Assembly: GCA_021654635.1 (NCBI GenBank) | Contig: AP025179.1 | Coordinates: 124,001 to 188,000, forward strand | Origin: Mycobacterium kiyosense | GTDB lineage: Bacteria > Actinomycetota > Actinomycetes > Mycobacteriales > Mycobacteriaceae | Length of the DNA: 64,000 nt | Reading direction: 5' to 3' | Shown here: positions 53,961 through 63,663 of the stretch, in pieces | Position numbering within the stretch: position 1 is the first letter of the stretch | Layout: the number at the start of each line of letters is the position of its first letter | Notes under the pieces: generated by a model | The model's input: the letters and a program-made list of their open reading frames with translations, nothing else | Databases searched by the model: none | What the model was told of the DNA's origin: nothing | Position numbers and translations under genes: made by a program

Positions 53961-54042
53961 CAGCGGGAATCGCGTGTGTGGCGCGGACCAGTCGCGACGA
54001 TCCGTGGGATCCGAACGCTTACCGGAACGCGAGAGGCTGGGG

Positions 54043-54744
54043 ATGGATGACAACGTGGCACGGGCCGGCGTCTTCCACGGGATCGACCGTGATGTCCTGG
54101 CTGAACTCGACAAATCGCTGCCGTGGGTGACGTTCGCCCGGCGACAGACGATCTTCGTGGAAGGTCAGGCGGGCGACTGCCTGTACATCATCGCCGAGGG
54201 CAAGGTGAAGATCGGCTGCAAGGGCCGCGACGGCCGTCAGACCCTCATCACCCTGCTGGGCCCGTCGGACATGCTCGGTGAACTGTCGATCTTCGACCCG
54301 GCGCCGCGATCCTCCACCGCCGTAGCCCTGACCCGGGTGCGCGCCGTCGTCATGGCGGGCGACACGCTACGGGCGTGGGTCGGGGAGCGTCCGGAGATCG
54401 CCGACCAACTGCTGCGACTGCTGGCCCGCCGGATACGGCGAACCAACGATATCGTCTCGGATCTGGTCTTCAACGACGTACCGGGGCGGGTGGCGCAGCA
54501 ATTGCTGTTGCTGACAAAGCGATTCGGTGTCCGCGCCGGAACTTCCTGGCGGGTCGACCACGGGCTGTCCCAGGAGGAGATCGCCCAGCTGGCCGGCACA
54601 TCACGCGAGACGGCGAACAAGGCCCTGACGGATTTCGTCGAGTCGGGTTGGATCACGATCGAGAGCAAGTCCGTCCTGATCCACGATTTCGAGCAACTGG
54701 CCGCCCGGGCGAGCAGCACCGTCTCGCCGGTGCGCGGTGCTTGA
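54043..54744 (+). CDS. Crp/Fnr-family regulator (mycobacterial Crp paralogue)
   Basis: 233 residues. A cyclic-nucleotide-binding fold (FVEGQAGDCLYIIAEGKVKIG, GPSDMLGELSIFDPAPRSS) leads through a dimer helix to a winged HTH (LSQEEIAQLAGTSRETANKAL). The cAMP phosphate-contact region GELSIFDPAPRSST is intact. It closely resembles mycobacterial Crp but with differences throughout, so I treat it as a paralogue. Some mycobacteria carry two Crp proteins. ATG 54043 matches the usual Crp start. The adenylate cyclase in this window offers a cAMP source. Confidence 0.87.
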   Translation: MDDNVARAGVFHGIDRDVLAELDKSLPWVTFARRQTIFVEGQAGDCLYIIAEGKVKIGCKGRDGRQTLITLLGPSDMLGELSIFDPAPRSSTAVALTRVRAVVMAGDTLRAWVGERPEIADQLLRLLARRIRRTNDIVSDLVFNDVPGRVAQQLLLLTKRFGVRAGTSWRVDHGLSQEEIAQLAGTSRETANKALTDFVESGWITIESKSVLIHDFEQLAARASSTVSPVRGA

Positions 54745-54764
54745 GGCGAACCGGGCGAGCGCCG

Positions 54765-55664
54765 TTAAGTCTTGACCGCCGTCAGGTAGCCCGAAGCCTC
54801 GCCGAATGACGCAAGATCGTCGTCGGGAACCGTGAAACCCTCTGCGGCATAAGCCTGTTCGGTGGTTTTGACAGTCACCCGCCAGCCGTGCCCGGTGAGG
54901 TAGTCGGCGGCCGTGTTGCGGTCACCGGTGTAGAACAGCGAGGCCAGATCGATGTTCGAGCCGATCCGCCGCGAGCGCTCGGTGAGCTTATCGGCCCAGT
55001 TCGGCGCGATCCGGCTGAAGTCCATGTGCTCGGTTGCCAGCCGGCTGCCGGGCGCCGACAACGCGGAAACGTTGTCGAACAAGCGATCCTGCGCCTCGGC
55101 GGGCAGATAGACCAGCAGGCCCTCGGCGATCCAAGCCGTCGGCCGGCCGGTGTCGAATCCCGCTTCCCGCAAGGCCGACGGCCAGTCTTCGCGCAGATCG
55201 ATCGCCACCGTGGTGCGCAGCGCGGCGGGTTCCGCACCGAGGTCGGCCAGCGTGCGGGTCTTGAATTCGACGACCTCGGGCTGGTCGATCTCGTACACGG
55301 CGGTGCCGGCCGGCCACGGCAGTCGATAGGCTCGCGTATCCAGGCCGGAGGCCAGGATCACCACCTGCCGGACTCCGGCCTGGGTCGCCTCGATGAAGAA
55401 GTCGTCGAAAAACCGGGTGCGGACGGTGATCTGTTCGGTTATCGCCGTCCGATTCAGCAGCGGATCGTCGGCGCCGTCGATCTCTCCGTCGACAAGCTTG
55501 ACGAACGTGTCGACGCCTACCGCGCGCACCAGCGGGGCAGCCCACGGGTCGTTCAGCAGTGGCTGTGGGCCCTGCGATGCGATGGCACGCGATGCGGCGA
55601 CCGCCGTCGCGGTGGCGCCCACGCTCGATGCCAGATCCCAGGTGTCGTTGTCAGTTCGGGCCAT
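54765..55664 (-). CDS. Mycobacterial SAM-dependent methyltransferase (PPM1/TIGR00027 type)
   Basis: 299 residues of the large mycobacterial paralogous family related to leucine carboxyl methyltransferase. Landmarks: [22 protein letters not shown] at the start, [26 protein letters not shown] (SAM motif), [12 protein letters not shown] and [11 protein letters not shown]. The methyl acceptor is unknown for nearly all members. It converges with the crp paralogue. Confidence 0.87.
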   Translation of the reverse strand: MARTDNDTWDLASSVGATATAVAASRAIASQGPQPLLNDPWAAPLVRAVGVDTFVKLVDGEIDGADDPLLNRTAITEQITVRTRFFDDFFIEATQAGVRQVVILASGLDTRAYRLPWPAGTAVYEIDQPEVVEFKTRTLADLGAEPAALRTTVAIDLREDWPSALREAGFDTGRPTAWIAEGLLVYLPAEAQDRLFDNVSALSAPGSRLATEHMDFSRIAPNWADKLTERSRRIGSNIDLASLFYTGDRNTAADYLTGHGWRVTVKTTEQAYAAEGFTVPDDDLASFGEASGYLTAVKT

Positions 55665-55799
55665 GATCCCACCCCTCTCGCGGACAGTACCGCTTAGTTA
55701 GCTCATTTAACTTCTCTTTCCACCCTACGCCGGTGTGCGCCGGCGCGTGGTCTGGTGCCAAGGTGGTCAGGTAGACAAGGCACACAGGGAAGGCTTGCA

Positions 55800-57596
55800 G
55801 TGACGTCCAATCTGTTGTCCCGGCGCGATCTCGAGTTCCTGCTCTTCGAATGGCTGGCAGTGGAGAACCTGACCACCCGGGACCGCTTCACCGAGCATTC
55901 CCCGCAGACGTTCGACGCGCTGCTCGACCTCTGCGAAGACCTGGCGACCCGCTACTTCGCGCCGCACAACAAGAAGAACGACGCCAACGAGCCCACGTTC
56001 GACGGCGAACGGGTCACCGTCATACCCGAGGTGCAGCAGGCGCTGGAGGCCTTCGCCAAGGCCGACCTGCTGGCCATGAGCATGGATCATGCGCTGGACG
56101 GATGGCAGCTGCCGACGGTCGTCGCCGGGGCCGGGCTGGCGTTCTTTCACGCGGCGAACGTGGCGACGGCCGGGTACGTGCTGCTCAGCCTGGCCAACGC
56201 GAACCTGTTGGCGCACTACGGCACCGCGGACCAGATCGAGCGGTTCGTCAAGCCGACGCTGACCGGCCGCTTCACCGGAACCATGTGTCTGTCCGAGCCG
56301 CAGGCGGGTTCGTCGCTGGCCGACATCACCACCCGCGCCGAACCGCAGGACGACGGCAGCTATCGCCTGTTCGGCGCCAAGATGTGGATCTCCGGTGGAG
56401 ATCACGAACTCTCGGAGAACATCGTGCATCTGGTGTTGGCCAAGATTGCCGGTGCACCACCCGGGACCCGAGGAATCTCGTTGTTCATCGTTCCGAAATT
56501 CCTTGTCGGCGAAGATGGTTCGGTCGGTGAGCGCAACGACGTCGTACTCGCCGGACTGAACCACAAGATGGGCTTTCGCGGCATCACCAACACCGCGCTG
56601 AACTTCGGCGAGGGCCGTCATCAACCCGGCGGTCGACCGGGAGCAGTGGGTTACCTTGTCGGGCAAGAACATCGCGGCTTGACCTACATGTTCCACATGA
56701 TGAACGAGGCACGGCTCGGCGTCGGGCTGGGTGCGATCGCCCTGGGTTACACCGGGTATCTGAAGGCGCTGCGGTACGCGCGGGAGCGTCCACAGGGCCG
56801 GCCGGTGACCGCGAAGGACCCGGCACTGCCGCAGGTGCCGATCATCGATCATCCCGATGTCAAACGAATGTTGTTGGCGCAGAAGTCTTATGTGGAAGGG
56901 GCGCTCGCGCTGGCACTCTACTGTGCCCGCCTGGTAGACGTGCAGGCCAGCCCGGAATCGGGGGCCGAGTCCGAAGCTGCGGGGCTGCTGCTGGACATCC
57001 TGACCCCGGTGGCCAAGAGTTGGCCCTCACAGTGGTGCCTGGAAGCCAACAACCTGGCGATCCAGGTACACGGCGGGTACGGATACACCCGCGAGTACGA
57101 CGTAGAGCAGCACTACCGGGACAACCGCCTCAACCCGATCCACGAAGGCACCCACGGCATTCAGAGCCTGGACCTACTGGGCCGCAAGGTAACTCAGCAC
57201 GGCGGCGCCAGTCTGGTGGAGCTGACGAAGGTCGTTTCCGCGACGGTGGCCAGCGCGGCCGCGCTGGCCGGCGAGGCGGCCGACCTGGCGACGCAACTCG
57301 ACCGGGCCTGGCAGCGCCTGGTGGACGTCACCGCGTCGATGTTCGCAGCGGGCGATGTGGAAGCGGCCCTGGCCAACAGTGCGGTCTACCTCGAAGCCTT
57401 CGGGCATCTCGTCATCGCCTGGACCTGGCTCGAACAGCTGGTTGCCGCGCACGGTCGTGACGGCGACTTCTACGAAGGCAAGCGGCAGGCGGCCCGCTAC
57501 TTCTTCCGCTACGAATTGCCCAGAACCGGGCCGCAACTGGACCTGCTGGCCAGTCTGGATCGCACCACGCTGGAGATGCGGGACGCCTGGTTCTGA
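55800..57596 (+). CDS. Large acyl-CoA dehydrogenase (~600 residues)
   Basis: A 598-residue acyl-CoA dehydrogenase of the longer class that includes FadE5-like and DmdC-like enzymes. Flavin segment GTMCLSEPQAGSSLADITT and KMWISGGDHELSENI; late core VHGGYGYTREYDVEQHYRDNRLNPIHEGTHGIQ, with a C-terminal extra helical domain. The glutamate in NPIHEGT is the likely catalytic base of this subgroup. GTG 55800 is chosen since GGGAAGG precedes it; 15 upstream codons are ignored. The next gene begins eight bases after it. Confidence 0.88.
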   Translation: MTSNLLSRRDLEFLLFEWLAVENLTTRDRFTEHSPQTFDALLDLCEDLATRYFAPHNKKNDANEPTFDGERVTVIPEVQQALEAFAKADLLAMSMDHALDGWQLPTVVAGAGLAFFHAANVATAGYVLLSLANANLLAHYGTADQIERFVKPTLTGRFTGTMCLSEPQAGSSLADITTRAEPQDDGSYRLFGAKMWISGGDHELSENIVHLVLAKIAGAPPGTRGISLFIVPKFLVGEDGSVGERNDVVLAGLNHKMGFRGITNTALNFGEGRHQPGGRPGAVGYLVGQEHRGLTYMFHMMNEARLGVGLGAIALGYTGYLKALRYARERPQGRPVTAKDPALPQVPIIDHPDVKRMLLAQKSYVEGALALALYCARLVDVQASPESGAESEAAGLLLDILTPVAKSWPSQWCLEANNLAIQVHGGYGYTREYDVEQHYRDNRLNPIHEGTHGIQSLDLLGRKVTQHGGASLVELTKVVSATVASAAALAGEAADLATQLDRAWQRLVDVTASMFAAGDVEAALANSAVYLEAFGHLVIAWTWLEQLVAAHGRDGDFYEGKRQAARYFFRYELPRTGPQLDLLASLDRTTLEMRDAWF

Positions 57597-57603
57597 GGTC
57601 AGG

Positions 57604-58866
57604 ATGAGCAGCATGTCGAACGGATTCGACGTACGCGGCCGCGAGCTGCGCGCCGGCGAACTCGCCGCTTGGCTGTCCGAACACAGTCTGGGTAATCGAT
57701 TCGGCCTGGATGTGCTGGGCAGCACGCCGAACCACGACTCTGAAGCCGTCGCGCTGGCGATCGTCGCCGCCGACGGCGAGGGCCGCTACATCGAGGTCAG
57801 CACGCTGACCCCCGATGACGAGGCAGCGCTGTCGTCGTGGCTGGCCGATCTGGGGCCACCGAAGGCCGTGCACGACGTCAAGGCGGCGATGCACGCGCTG
57901 GCCGGCCGCGGGTGGACGCTGCGCGGTGTCACCTCGGACACCATGCTGGCGGCGCACCTGCTCCATCCGGAGCGCCGTGGCCCGGCGCTCAACGACCTGC
58001 TGATGCGCCACATGCGCTGCGCCTTGCCCGCCGCGGCGGCCGAACCGGACCGTTCGGATGCCGGCCCGCCCGAGGCGTTGATCCTGCGGACCTGCGCCGT
58101 GCTCGACCTCGCCGACGTGCTGGACGAGGAGTTGGCGCGTATCGACTCGTCCGCACTGCTGGGCCGGGTCGCACTGCCGGTACAGCGGGTACTGGCCGGT
58201 ATGGAGCGCACCGGCATCGCGGTGGATCACGCCTCGCTGGCCCGCGGCGCAGCGGCCATGCCGCCGAATTCGGTTGCCCCCGATGGTCGTATCCATGCCA
58301 CGTTCGATCAGACCGGCACGGTCACCGGCGCCGTCACGTCGACCGACCCCGACCTGCGCGCCGTCACCCGCGAGGCGTTGGTACCCGGACCCGGGTATGC
58401 CGAACTGATGAGCGCCGGCTACCGCGAACTCGAGAGCCGCATCATCGGCCAGCTGAGCGGGGGTGCGGACGATCAGGCCGACCAGGCGCGCGAGGCGGGT
58501 TACGCCGCCACGCTACTGGGCCGCAGGCGCTACCTGCCCGACCTAAACAGCCGCGACCCCGCGGCACGGCAGGCCGCCGAACGCGACGCGCTGGCGATGG
58601 TCGTCCAGGGCAGCGCGGCCGACATCGTCAACACCGCGATGGTCGACATCGACGAGGCGCTCACCGCCATGGGCCTGAGTTCCCGCCTGCTGCTGCAGGT
58701 GGACCAAACACTGGTCTTCGAGGTCGCCGACGGCGAGCGTGACGCACTGACCGAGCATGTCCGCGAATGTCTGGCCGGGTCGTACTCTTTCGATGCGCCG
58801 CTTGATGTTTCGATCGGATGCGGATTGACCTGGGCCGCCGCTGATTCCGGCAGGTTGGCGAGGTAA
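57604..58866 (+). CDS. Shortened DNA polymerase I paralogue, catalytic residues lost
   Basis: 420 residues aligned by eye to the Klenow part of mycobacterial PolA. The inactive 3'-5' exonuclease-like region is present (VHDVKAAMHALAGRGWTLRG, SDTMLAAHLLHPE), then VLAGMERTGIAVDHASL, RIHATFDQTGTVTGAVTSTDPDL and LGRRRYLPDLNSRD. Motif A DYSQIE reads GYRELE (Asp replaced by Gly at 272). Motif C VHDE reads VDQT at 366-369. The fingers with the O-helix are missing: only 95 residues separate motifs A and C. The reading frame is intact, so the shortened protein is probably made. It cannot be an ordinary polymerase; a DNA-binding or regulatory role is possible. Two Met starts, 57604 or 57613. Confidence 0.8.
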   Translation: MSSMSNGFDVRGRELRAGELAAWLSEHSLGNRFGLDVLGSTPNHDSEAVALAIVAADGEGRYIEVSTLTPDDEAALSSWLADLGPPKAVHDVKAAMHALAGRGWTLRGVTSDTMLAAHLLHPERRGPALNDLLMRHMRCALPAAAAEPDRSDAGPPEALILRTCAVLDLADVLDEELARIDSSALLGRVALPVQRVLAGMERTGIAVDHASLARGAAAMPPNSVAPDGRIHATFDQTGTVTGAVTSTDPDLRAVTREALVPGPGYAELMSAGYRELESRIIGQLSGGADDQADQAREAGYAATLLGRRRYLPDLNSRDPAARQAAERDALAMVVQGSAADIVNTAMVDIDEALTAMGLSSRLLLQVDQTLVFEVADGERDALTEHVRECLAGSYSFDAPLDVSIGCGLTWAAADSGRLAR

Positions 58867-58975
58867 TCCCCCGCACTTTCAACCTATACCGCAGGTGGGG
58901 GCTTGCGGCAAGACCCGGTTGATAATGCAAACTCGCTGGCCGAGAGCAGAACTGAAGCAACCGGGGGGTTGAAGA

Positions 58976-60462
58976 ATGCGAGTTTGGCAGCACCGGGGTC
59001 GAGCGTGCGACCACGCGGTGATCATTGTCGGAGCGGGTCCGACCGGGCTGATGCTGGCCGGTGAACTGGCATTGGCCGGTGTGGATGTCGCCGTTGTCGA
59101 ACGACGTGCAAACCAGGAGTTGGTTGAATCGCGGGCGGGCGGCTTGCATTCGCGCAGCTTGGAGATCCTGGATCAGCGCGGCATCGTCGACCGGTTTCTC
59201 AGCGTCGGCCAGGTATCCCAACTGGCTGGGTACGCGCAGATTCGCCTGGAAATCGGCGATTTACCAACTCCGCATCCGTATGGGCTTGCATTGTGGCAGC
59301 GGGAGATCGAGCGCATCCTCGCCGAATGGGTGGATGAGCTCGCGGTACCGATCCGGCGTGGCAGCGACGTGACCGGTGTCGCCCAGCACGGCACCGGGGT
59401 CGACGTTCGACTATGCGATGGAACCATGCTGCGTGCGCAGTACGTCGTAGGGTGCGATGGCGGTCGCAGTGCGATTCGCCGCGCCGCCGGAATCGAGTTT
59501 CCGGGTTGGGACCCGACGACGAGCTACCTGATCGCCGAGGCCGAGCTGGCCCCTGGTGCCCAACCGCCGTGGGGTATCCACCGCGACGCGCTGGGCATCC
59601 ACGCGTTGAGCCGCACCGGCGACGCGGGACCCGCGCGGATCATGGTGACGGAGCCCAGGATCGGTGCTTCCTCCGGGCCGACCCTTGCTGACCTGCGCGA
59701 GGGCCTGGTGGCGGTGTTCGGCTCAGATTACGGAATCCACAGCATCCGTTGGATTTCCAGATTCAGCGACCTGGCCCGGCAGGCTGCGGCATACCGCGAC
59801 GAGCGAATTCTGTTGGCCGGAGACGCCGCGCACGTGCACCATCCGATCGGCGGGCAGGGCCTCAACACTGGTCTGCAGGACGCCGTGAACCTGGGCTGGA
59901 AGCTGGCCCAGGTGGTCAACGGGGGTGGCCTCCGATACGCTGCTGGATACCTATCACAGCGAACGGCATCCGGTAGCGGCGCGGGTGCTGCGCAACGCGG
60001 TGGCGCAGATGGCATTGCTACGCCAAGACGACCGCACCCGCGCCGTGTACGACACCGTGTCCGACCTGCTCTCAATCGACCAGGCCCGCAAACAATTCGG
60101 CGCGATGATGTCAGGACTCGACATACGCTACGACCTCGGCGAGGGGGCACCCGCTGCTGGGCCGGCGCATGCCCGACCTCGAATTGCGCACCGGCGGCGG
60201 CCGAACGCGGCTCTTCACGCTGCTACACGACGCGCGGCCGGTCCTGCTCAACCTGGGCGACCCGGGCGAGGTCGGCCAAGCGTCGCATCGCGTGCGGCTG
60301 GTACACGCGAAAAGCGATGTAAATTGCGAACTTCCGGTGCTCGGCAGGGTCGAGTCACCCACCGCCGTACTGATCCGTCCCGACGGACACGTCGCCTGGG
60401 TGGGTATGGGCTCCGATCGCGGTCTGGTGGCCGCAGTCAGCCGTTGGTTCGGGACGGGCTAA
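58976..60462 (+). CDS. FAD monooxygenase, rifampicin-monooxygenase-like, two frameshifts
   Basis: A class A flavin monooxygenase in three frames. Frame 1 has the FAD motif VGAGPTGLMLAGE, VVGCDGGRSAIRR and LLAGDAAHVHHPIGGQG. Removing one G from 59921-59925 leads into NGVASDTLLDTYHSERHPVA; removing one from 60143-60147 leads into GEGHPLLGRRMPDLEL to the end at DGHVAWVGM. The restored protein has 494 residues. These segments match rifampicin monooxygenases (Rox) as I remember them, but related aromatic hydroxylases are also close. GGGGGGTTGAAG precedes ATG 58976. Confidence 0.78.
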
Positions 60463-62654
60463 CCGGCGCCCATCTGATCGAGCACCGCGACCTCGACGGG
60501 CACCCCGGTCAGCCAGGACATGCCGGCCAGTGCCTCGAGGTCCGCGGGGTTGCTGGACGTCAGTTGGTTGACGTTGGCACCGCCGGCCCGGTTGGCCAAT
60601 TGCCAGCTGCCGGTGCCCTTGTGGCCCCAGCCGTGGGGCACGGCGACGGTGCCGGGGACGAGGTCGGTGGTCACGGTGACCGCGATGGCGATCTGCCCGA
60701 AAGGCGAACGCACCGTCACGGTGTCGCCCTCGCCGATCCCCCGCCGCGCCGCGTCGTCGGCGTGCATGAGCGCCCGCTGAGACCGGTTGCCGCGCATCAG
60801 CAGTGGCGAGTTGTGCAGCCACGAATTCTCCGAGCGGGATTCGCGCATCCCGATGAGCCGCAGCGGGTAGTCCGGCGACCAGGTACGCCGCGACATCGCG
60901 ACCAGCTCGGATTCGACGTCGTTGTGGTGCAGACGTATTCGGCCGTTACCGTATGCCACCACCTCGTTGAGCACGCCGGTGCGCAGGTGCGGTGCCACGA
61001 CCACCCCGTGGGGATGCCGCTCGGCGAGGCGCCGGAAAGTCAGGCCACTGCGGCGAAGGCCGAACCTGTTCCCGCCTTCGGACATCCGAATCATCATGTC
61101 GACAACCGGTCGTGGCTGCATCTGCCTGCCCACGGCGGCCAGCGTGCGCCGCAGCGTGGACAGTGCGGCGAAGGCGGGGGTGCGGGCCGGTATCCGGCTG
61201 ATCAGGTCGGTGATGATGTCCCATTCGGTACGGGCCTGACCCACCGGTTCGACTACCGCCTCGGTGACTTGGCGAAACGGTGTGGCCTGGAACGTCTGGA
61301 AGGTGAGGGCGAAGTCGTCGCGCTCGTACATGGTGGTGACGGGCAGAACGTAGTCACAGTGTGCGGTCGTCTCGTTGACGTACAAATCGAGGCCGACCAT
61401 CAAATCCAGCTCGTCGACCGCGCGCTCCAGTTCGTCGCCGTTGGGCACCGACAACACCGGGTTACCCGCTCCGACGAACAGCGCGCGGATCTGCCGCGTG
61501 CCGGGAGTAGTAATTTCCTTGGCCATCAGCGCAGCCGGTTCCGCCCCGATTGCAGTGCCGAACCCGCCGACACGGGTGCGGTTGCGCTGGTAGGAACGCC
61601 GCAGCGACCAGCCCATCAGCTTCAGGCCCCACTTTTGTCCCGGCATGCCCAGGGTGCCGAAGACGCTGCCGCCGGGACGGTCGAGGTTGCCGGCGATCAG
61701 GTTGACCGCATCGATGAGGTAGGTAGTGAGCGTGCCCTGCCGGCCCACGCAGGTGCCCAGGCGCCCGTACAACGCAGCCCGCGGTGTGTTCGCCAGTGTC
61801 CTGGCCAGGTTTCGCACCGTCGCGGGAGGGATTCCGGTGCGGGACTCAGTTTGTTCGGGGGTGAACGGCGCAGCTTGCGCCCGCAACCAGTCGACGCCGT
61901 CGGCCCGAGTGGCGACGTCGTCGGCCAGTCCTTCGGTGAACATCACCTGCAGCAGGGACAGCAACAGGTACGCGTCGGAATCCGGAACGATCCCCAACCA
62001 TTCGAACTGCGCCGCGGTCTCCGAGCGGCGAGGGTCGACCACGATCACCCGACCACCGCGCTTGACGATGTCGTGCAAGCGGTCATTGATGCGCGGCGCG
62101 GTCAGGAAACTACCATGCGACACAATGGGATTCGCGCCCATCAGGACCAGCAGATCGGTGCGCGTCAAGTCGGGGATCGGCACCGACATCGGCGATCCGT
62201 AGAGCAACTGGCTGGCGATGAGCCGGCTGCTGGTGTCCTGCGACGACGAGGTGAAGAAGTGGCTGTGCCGGCCGATGCCCTTGATGAACGACATCGCCCC
62301 GAACAGATGCGAGTAGCTGAACGCGGCCGGATTGCCCAGGTACCACCCGAACGCCCCGGAACCATGCCGGCGGTGGATCGCTGCCACCCGGGCGGCGATG
62401 TCGTCCAGCGCGGTCTCCCATGTCACCGGCTCGAAGCCGGAAGCGGTGCGGCGTAACGGGGTCTGCACGCGGTCGGGGTCGTTGACGACTTCGGTAAAGG
62501 CGATGCCCTTCTGGCAGGCGAAGCCGGCGGACAACGGATGCTGTTTGTCGGGTCGCAGCGACACCAGCTTGCCGTCCTCGACCGTGGCCACCATGCCGCA
62601 CAAGGGTTCGCAGATGCGGCAGAACGTGGGTTTGTGGACGCCCTGGCCAGCCAT
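60459..62654 (-). CDS. Molybdopterin-dependent oxidoreductase (FdhF/NarB/BisC-like)
   Basis: 730 residues. The N-terminus holds a [4Fe-4S] site: C12, C15, C19 and C47 (FCRICEPLCG, GFACQKG). The molybdopterin domains follow (TLLVLMGANPIVSHG reads here LLVLMGANP; VDPRRSETA; AGNLDRPGGSVFG) and the C-terminal dinucleotide-binding domain (SPFGQIAIAV). No Tat signal, so cytosolic. The substrate could be formate, nitrate or an S/N-oxide. ATG 62654 excludes 34 upstream codons that overlap the marR gene. A MarR regulator lies upstream on the same strand. Confidence 0.87.
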   Translation of the reverse strand: MAGQGVHKPTFCRICEPLCGMVATVEDGKLVSLRPDKQHPLSAGFACQKGIAFTEVVNDPDRVQTPLRRTASGFEPVTWETALDDIAARVAAIHRRHGSGAFGWYLGNPAAFSYSHLFGAMSFIKGIGRHSHFFTSSSQDTSSRLIASQLLYGSPMSVPIPDLTRTDLLVLMGANPIVSHGSFLTAPRINDRLHDIVKRGGRVIVVDPRRSETAAQFEWLGIVPDSDAYLLLSLLQVMFTEGLADDVATRADGVDWLRAQAAPFTPEQTESRTGIPPATVRNLARTLANTPRAALYGRLGTCVGRQGTLTTYLIDAVNLIAGNLDRPGGSVFGTLGMPGQKWGLKLMGWSLRRSYQRNRTRVGGFGTAIGAEPAALMAKEITTPGTRQIRALFVGAGNPVLSVPNGDELERAVDELDLMVGLDLYVNETTAHCDYVLPVTTMYERDDFALTFQTFQATPFRQVTEAVVEPVGQARTEWDIITDLISRIPARTPAFAALSTLRRTLAAVGRQMQPRPVVDMMIRMSEGGNRFGLRRSGLTFRRLAERHPHGVVVAPHLRTGVLNEVVAYGNGRIRLHHNDVESELVAMSRRTWSPDYPLRLIGMRESRSENSWLHNSPLLMRGNRSQRALMHADDAARRGIGEGDTVTVRSPFGQIAIAVTVTTDLVPGTVAVPHGWGHKGTGSWQLANRAGGANVNQLTSSNPADLEALAGMSWLTGVPVEVAVLDQMGAG

Positions 62655-62665
62655 CCTCGGAATCG

Positions 62666-62684
62666 TACTGTATGTATTACAGTA
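62666..62684. promoter_or_regulatory. Perfect palindrome upstream of molybdoenzyme gene
   Basis: TACTGTA-TGTAT-TACAGTA, seven-base perfect arms, 12 bases before the molybdoenzyme ATG and overlapping the marR stop codon. It is a strong candidate operator, most simply for the adjacent MarR protein. AT-rich within a GC-rich genome. Confidence 0.6.
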
Positions 62685-63177
62685 TTTCCGCTGGTCCCGC
62701 CGGGTCCAGCGCCCCGGCGGCCAGCGCGGCCGCGTTGATCTCGACGAGAACCTCACGCAGGTGGTCGAGTTCGGTGAGTTCGACGCCGAGGCGTTCGACG
62801 ACGGCCGCCGGAACGTGCAGCGCCTGCCGGCGCAGCTCGCGGCCCTGACGGGTCAGCTCCACCTGGGTGGCCCGTTCGTCGGTAGCGCTGCGGGTGCGAG
62901 TGATCAGGCCTTGGGCCTGCAGTCGTTTGAGCATCGGCGACAAGGTGGCCGAGTCCATCTGCAGCAGCGCCGCGATGTCTTTGACGGACAGCGGGTTTCC
63001 GTCGGACTTGGCGTTGTCCCACAGCGTGAGCATCACCAGGTACTGCGGATGCGTCAGGCCGAGCGGCTCGAGCAGCGGTCGGTACACCGCCAGGACGGCG
63101 CGGTTGGTGACCGCCAGCGCAAAGCAGACCTGACGTTCCAGCGACAGCGGGTCGATGTCGGCGACTTTCGCAGCCAT
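62677..63177 (-). CDS. MarR/OhrR-type regulator with N-terminal cysteine
   Basis: 166 residues with a winged-helix MarR fold (VKDIAALLQMDSATLSPMLKRLQAQGLITRTRSATDER). C18 in ERQVCFALA matches the reactive cysteine of OhrR peroxide sensors, and HPQYLVMLTLWD fits the same subgroup. It would repress in the reduced state and release DNA on oxidation. ATG 63177 is the family start; 59 upstream codons are ignored. The next gene downstream is the molybdoenzyme, with a palindrome between. Confidence 0.85.
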   Translation of the reverse strand: MAAKVADIDPLSLERQVCFALAVTNRAVLAVYRPLLEPLGLTHPQYLVMLTLWDNAKSDGNPLSVKDIAALLQMDSATLSPMLKRLQAQGLITRTRSATDERATQVELTRQGRELRRQALHVPAAVVERLGVELTELDHLREVLVEINAAALAAGALDPAGPAEIL

Positions 63178-63197
63178 GTGGGTGGCCCTTCTCACTG

Positions 63198-63614
63198 TCA
63201 GAACGGGCTGCTGTTCGCCTGCCACTCGGCCGACTCCGGTCGGGGTCCGTAGCGTCGCACGTAGTCCTCGTGAATACGAGCGTCCTTCTCGCGCTTGAGC
63301 ACATCGACCAGGTTGGGGTCGAGTCCGTGCTGGAGCAACCGGTGCCGCCGCCACACCTTGTTCAACGCGAATGCGATCAGCAGGGCCCAGATGTAGATCG
63401 GGACCGTCATCTCCGTGTGTACGTACAGCGACGCCGGCAGGAGCCAGAACGGGGCGAGCACGAAGAGCGGCGGAATCGCCATCCGGATCATGTGACGGCG
63501 AACGGCACCCTTGCCGGACAGGTCATTTGCCACCCAATCCCCCATGGAGTCGGGCAGCACCCGCCCGTATGAATACCCGAGGTATTGCCAGAAATTGGGG
63601 CGGGCGGAGGCCAT
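63198..63614 (-). CDS. DUF5313-like membrane protein
   Basis: 138 residues. The start ASARPNFWQYLGYSYGRVLP is typical of an actinobacterial family of unknown function (DUF5313, from memory). Two adjacent membrane helices (IPPLFVLAPFWLLPASLYV and VPIYIWALLIAFALNKVW) precede a charged tail. GCAGGAG lies before ATG 63614. It runs into marR with 20 bases between, so they are probably co-transcribed. Confidence 0.72.
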   Translation of the reverse strand: MASARPNFWQYLGYSYGRVLPDSMGDWVANDLSGKGAVRRHMIRMAIPPLFVLAPFWLLPASLYVHTEMTVPIYIWALLIAFALNKVWRRHRLLQHGLDPNLVDVLKREKDARIHEDYVRRYGPRPESAEWQANSSPF

Positions 63615-63663
63615 GATCGCTCCTGCGGCTCGGTGACGGTGGATACCACTCATTGTATGCCAT

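Noticed and set aside
59925..62456. Long + strand ORF of 843 codons
   Set aside because: Only its first ~70 codons are coding (the middle part of the flavin monooxygenase); the rest is antisense to the well-supported molybdoenzyme.
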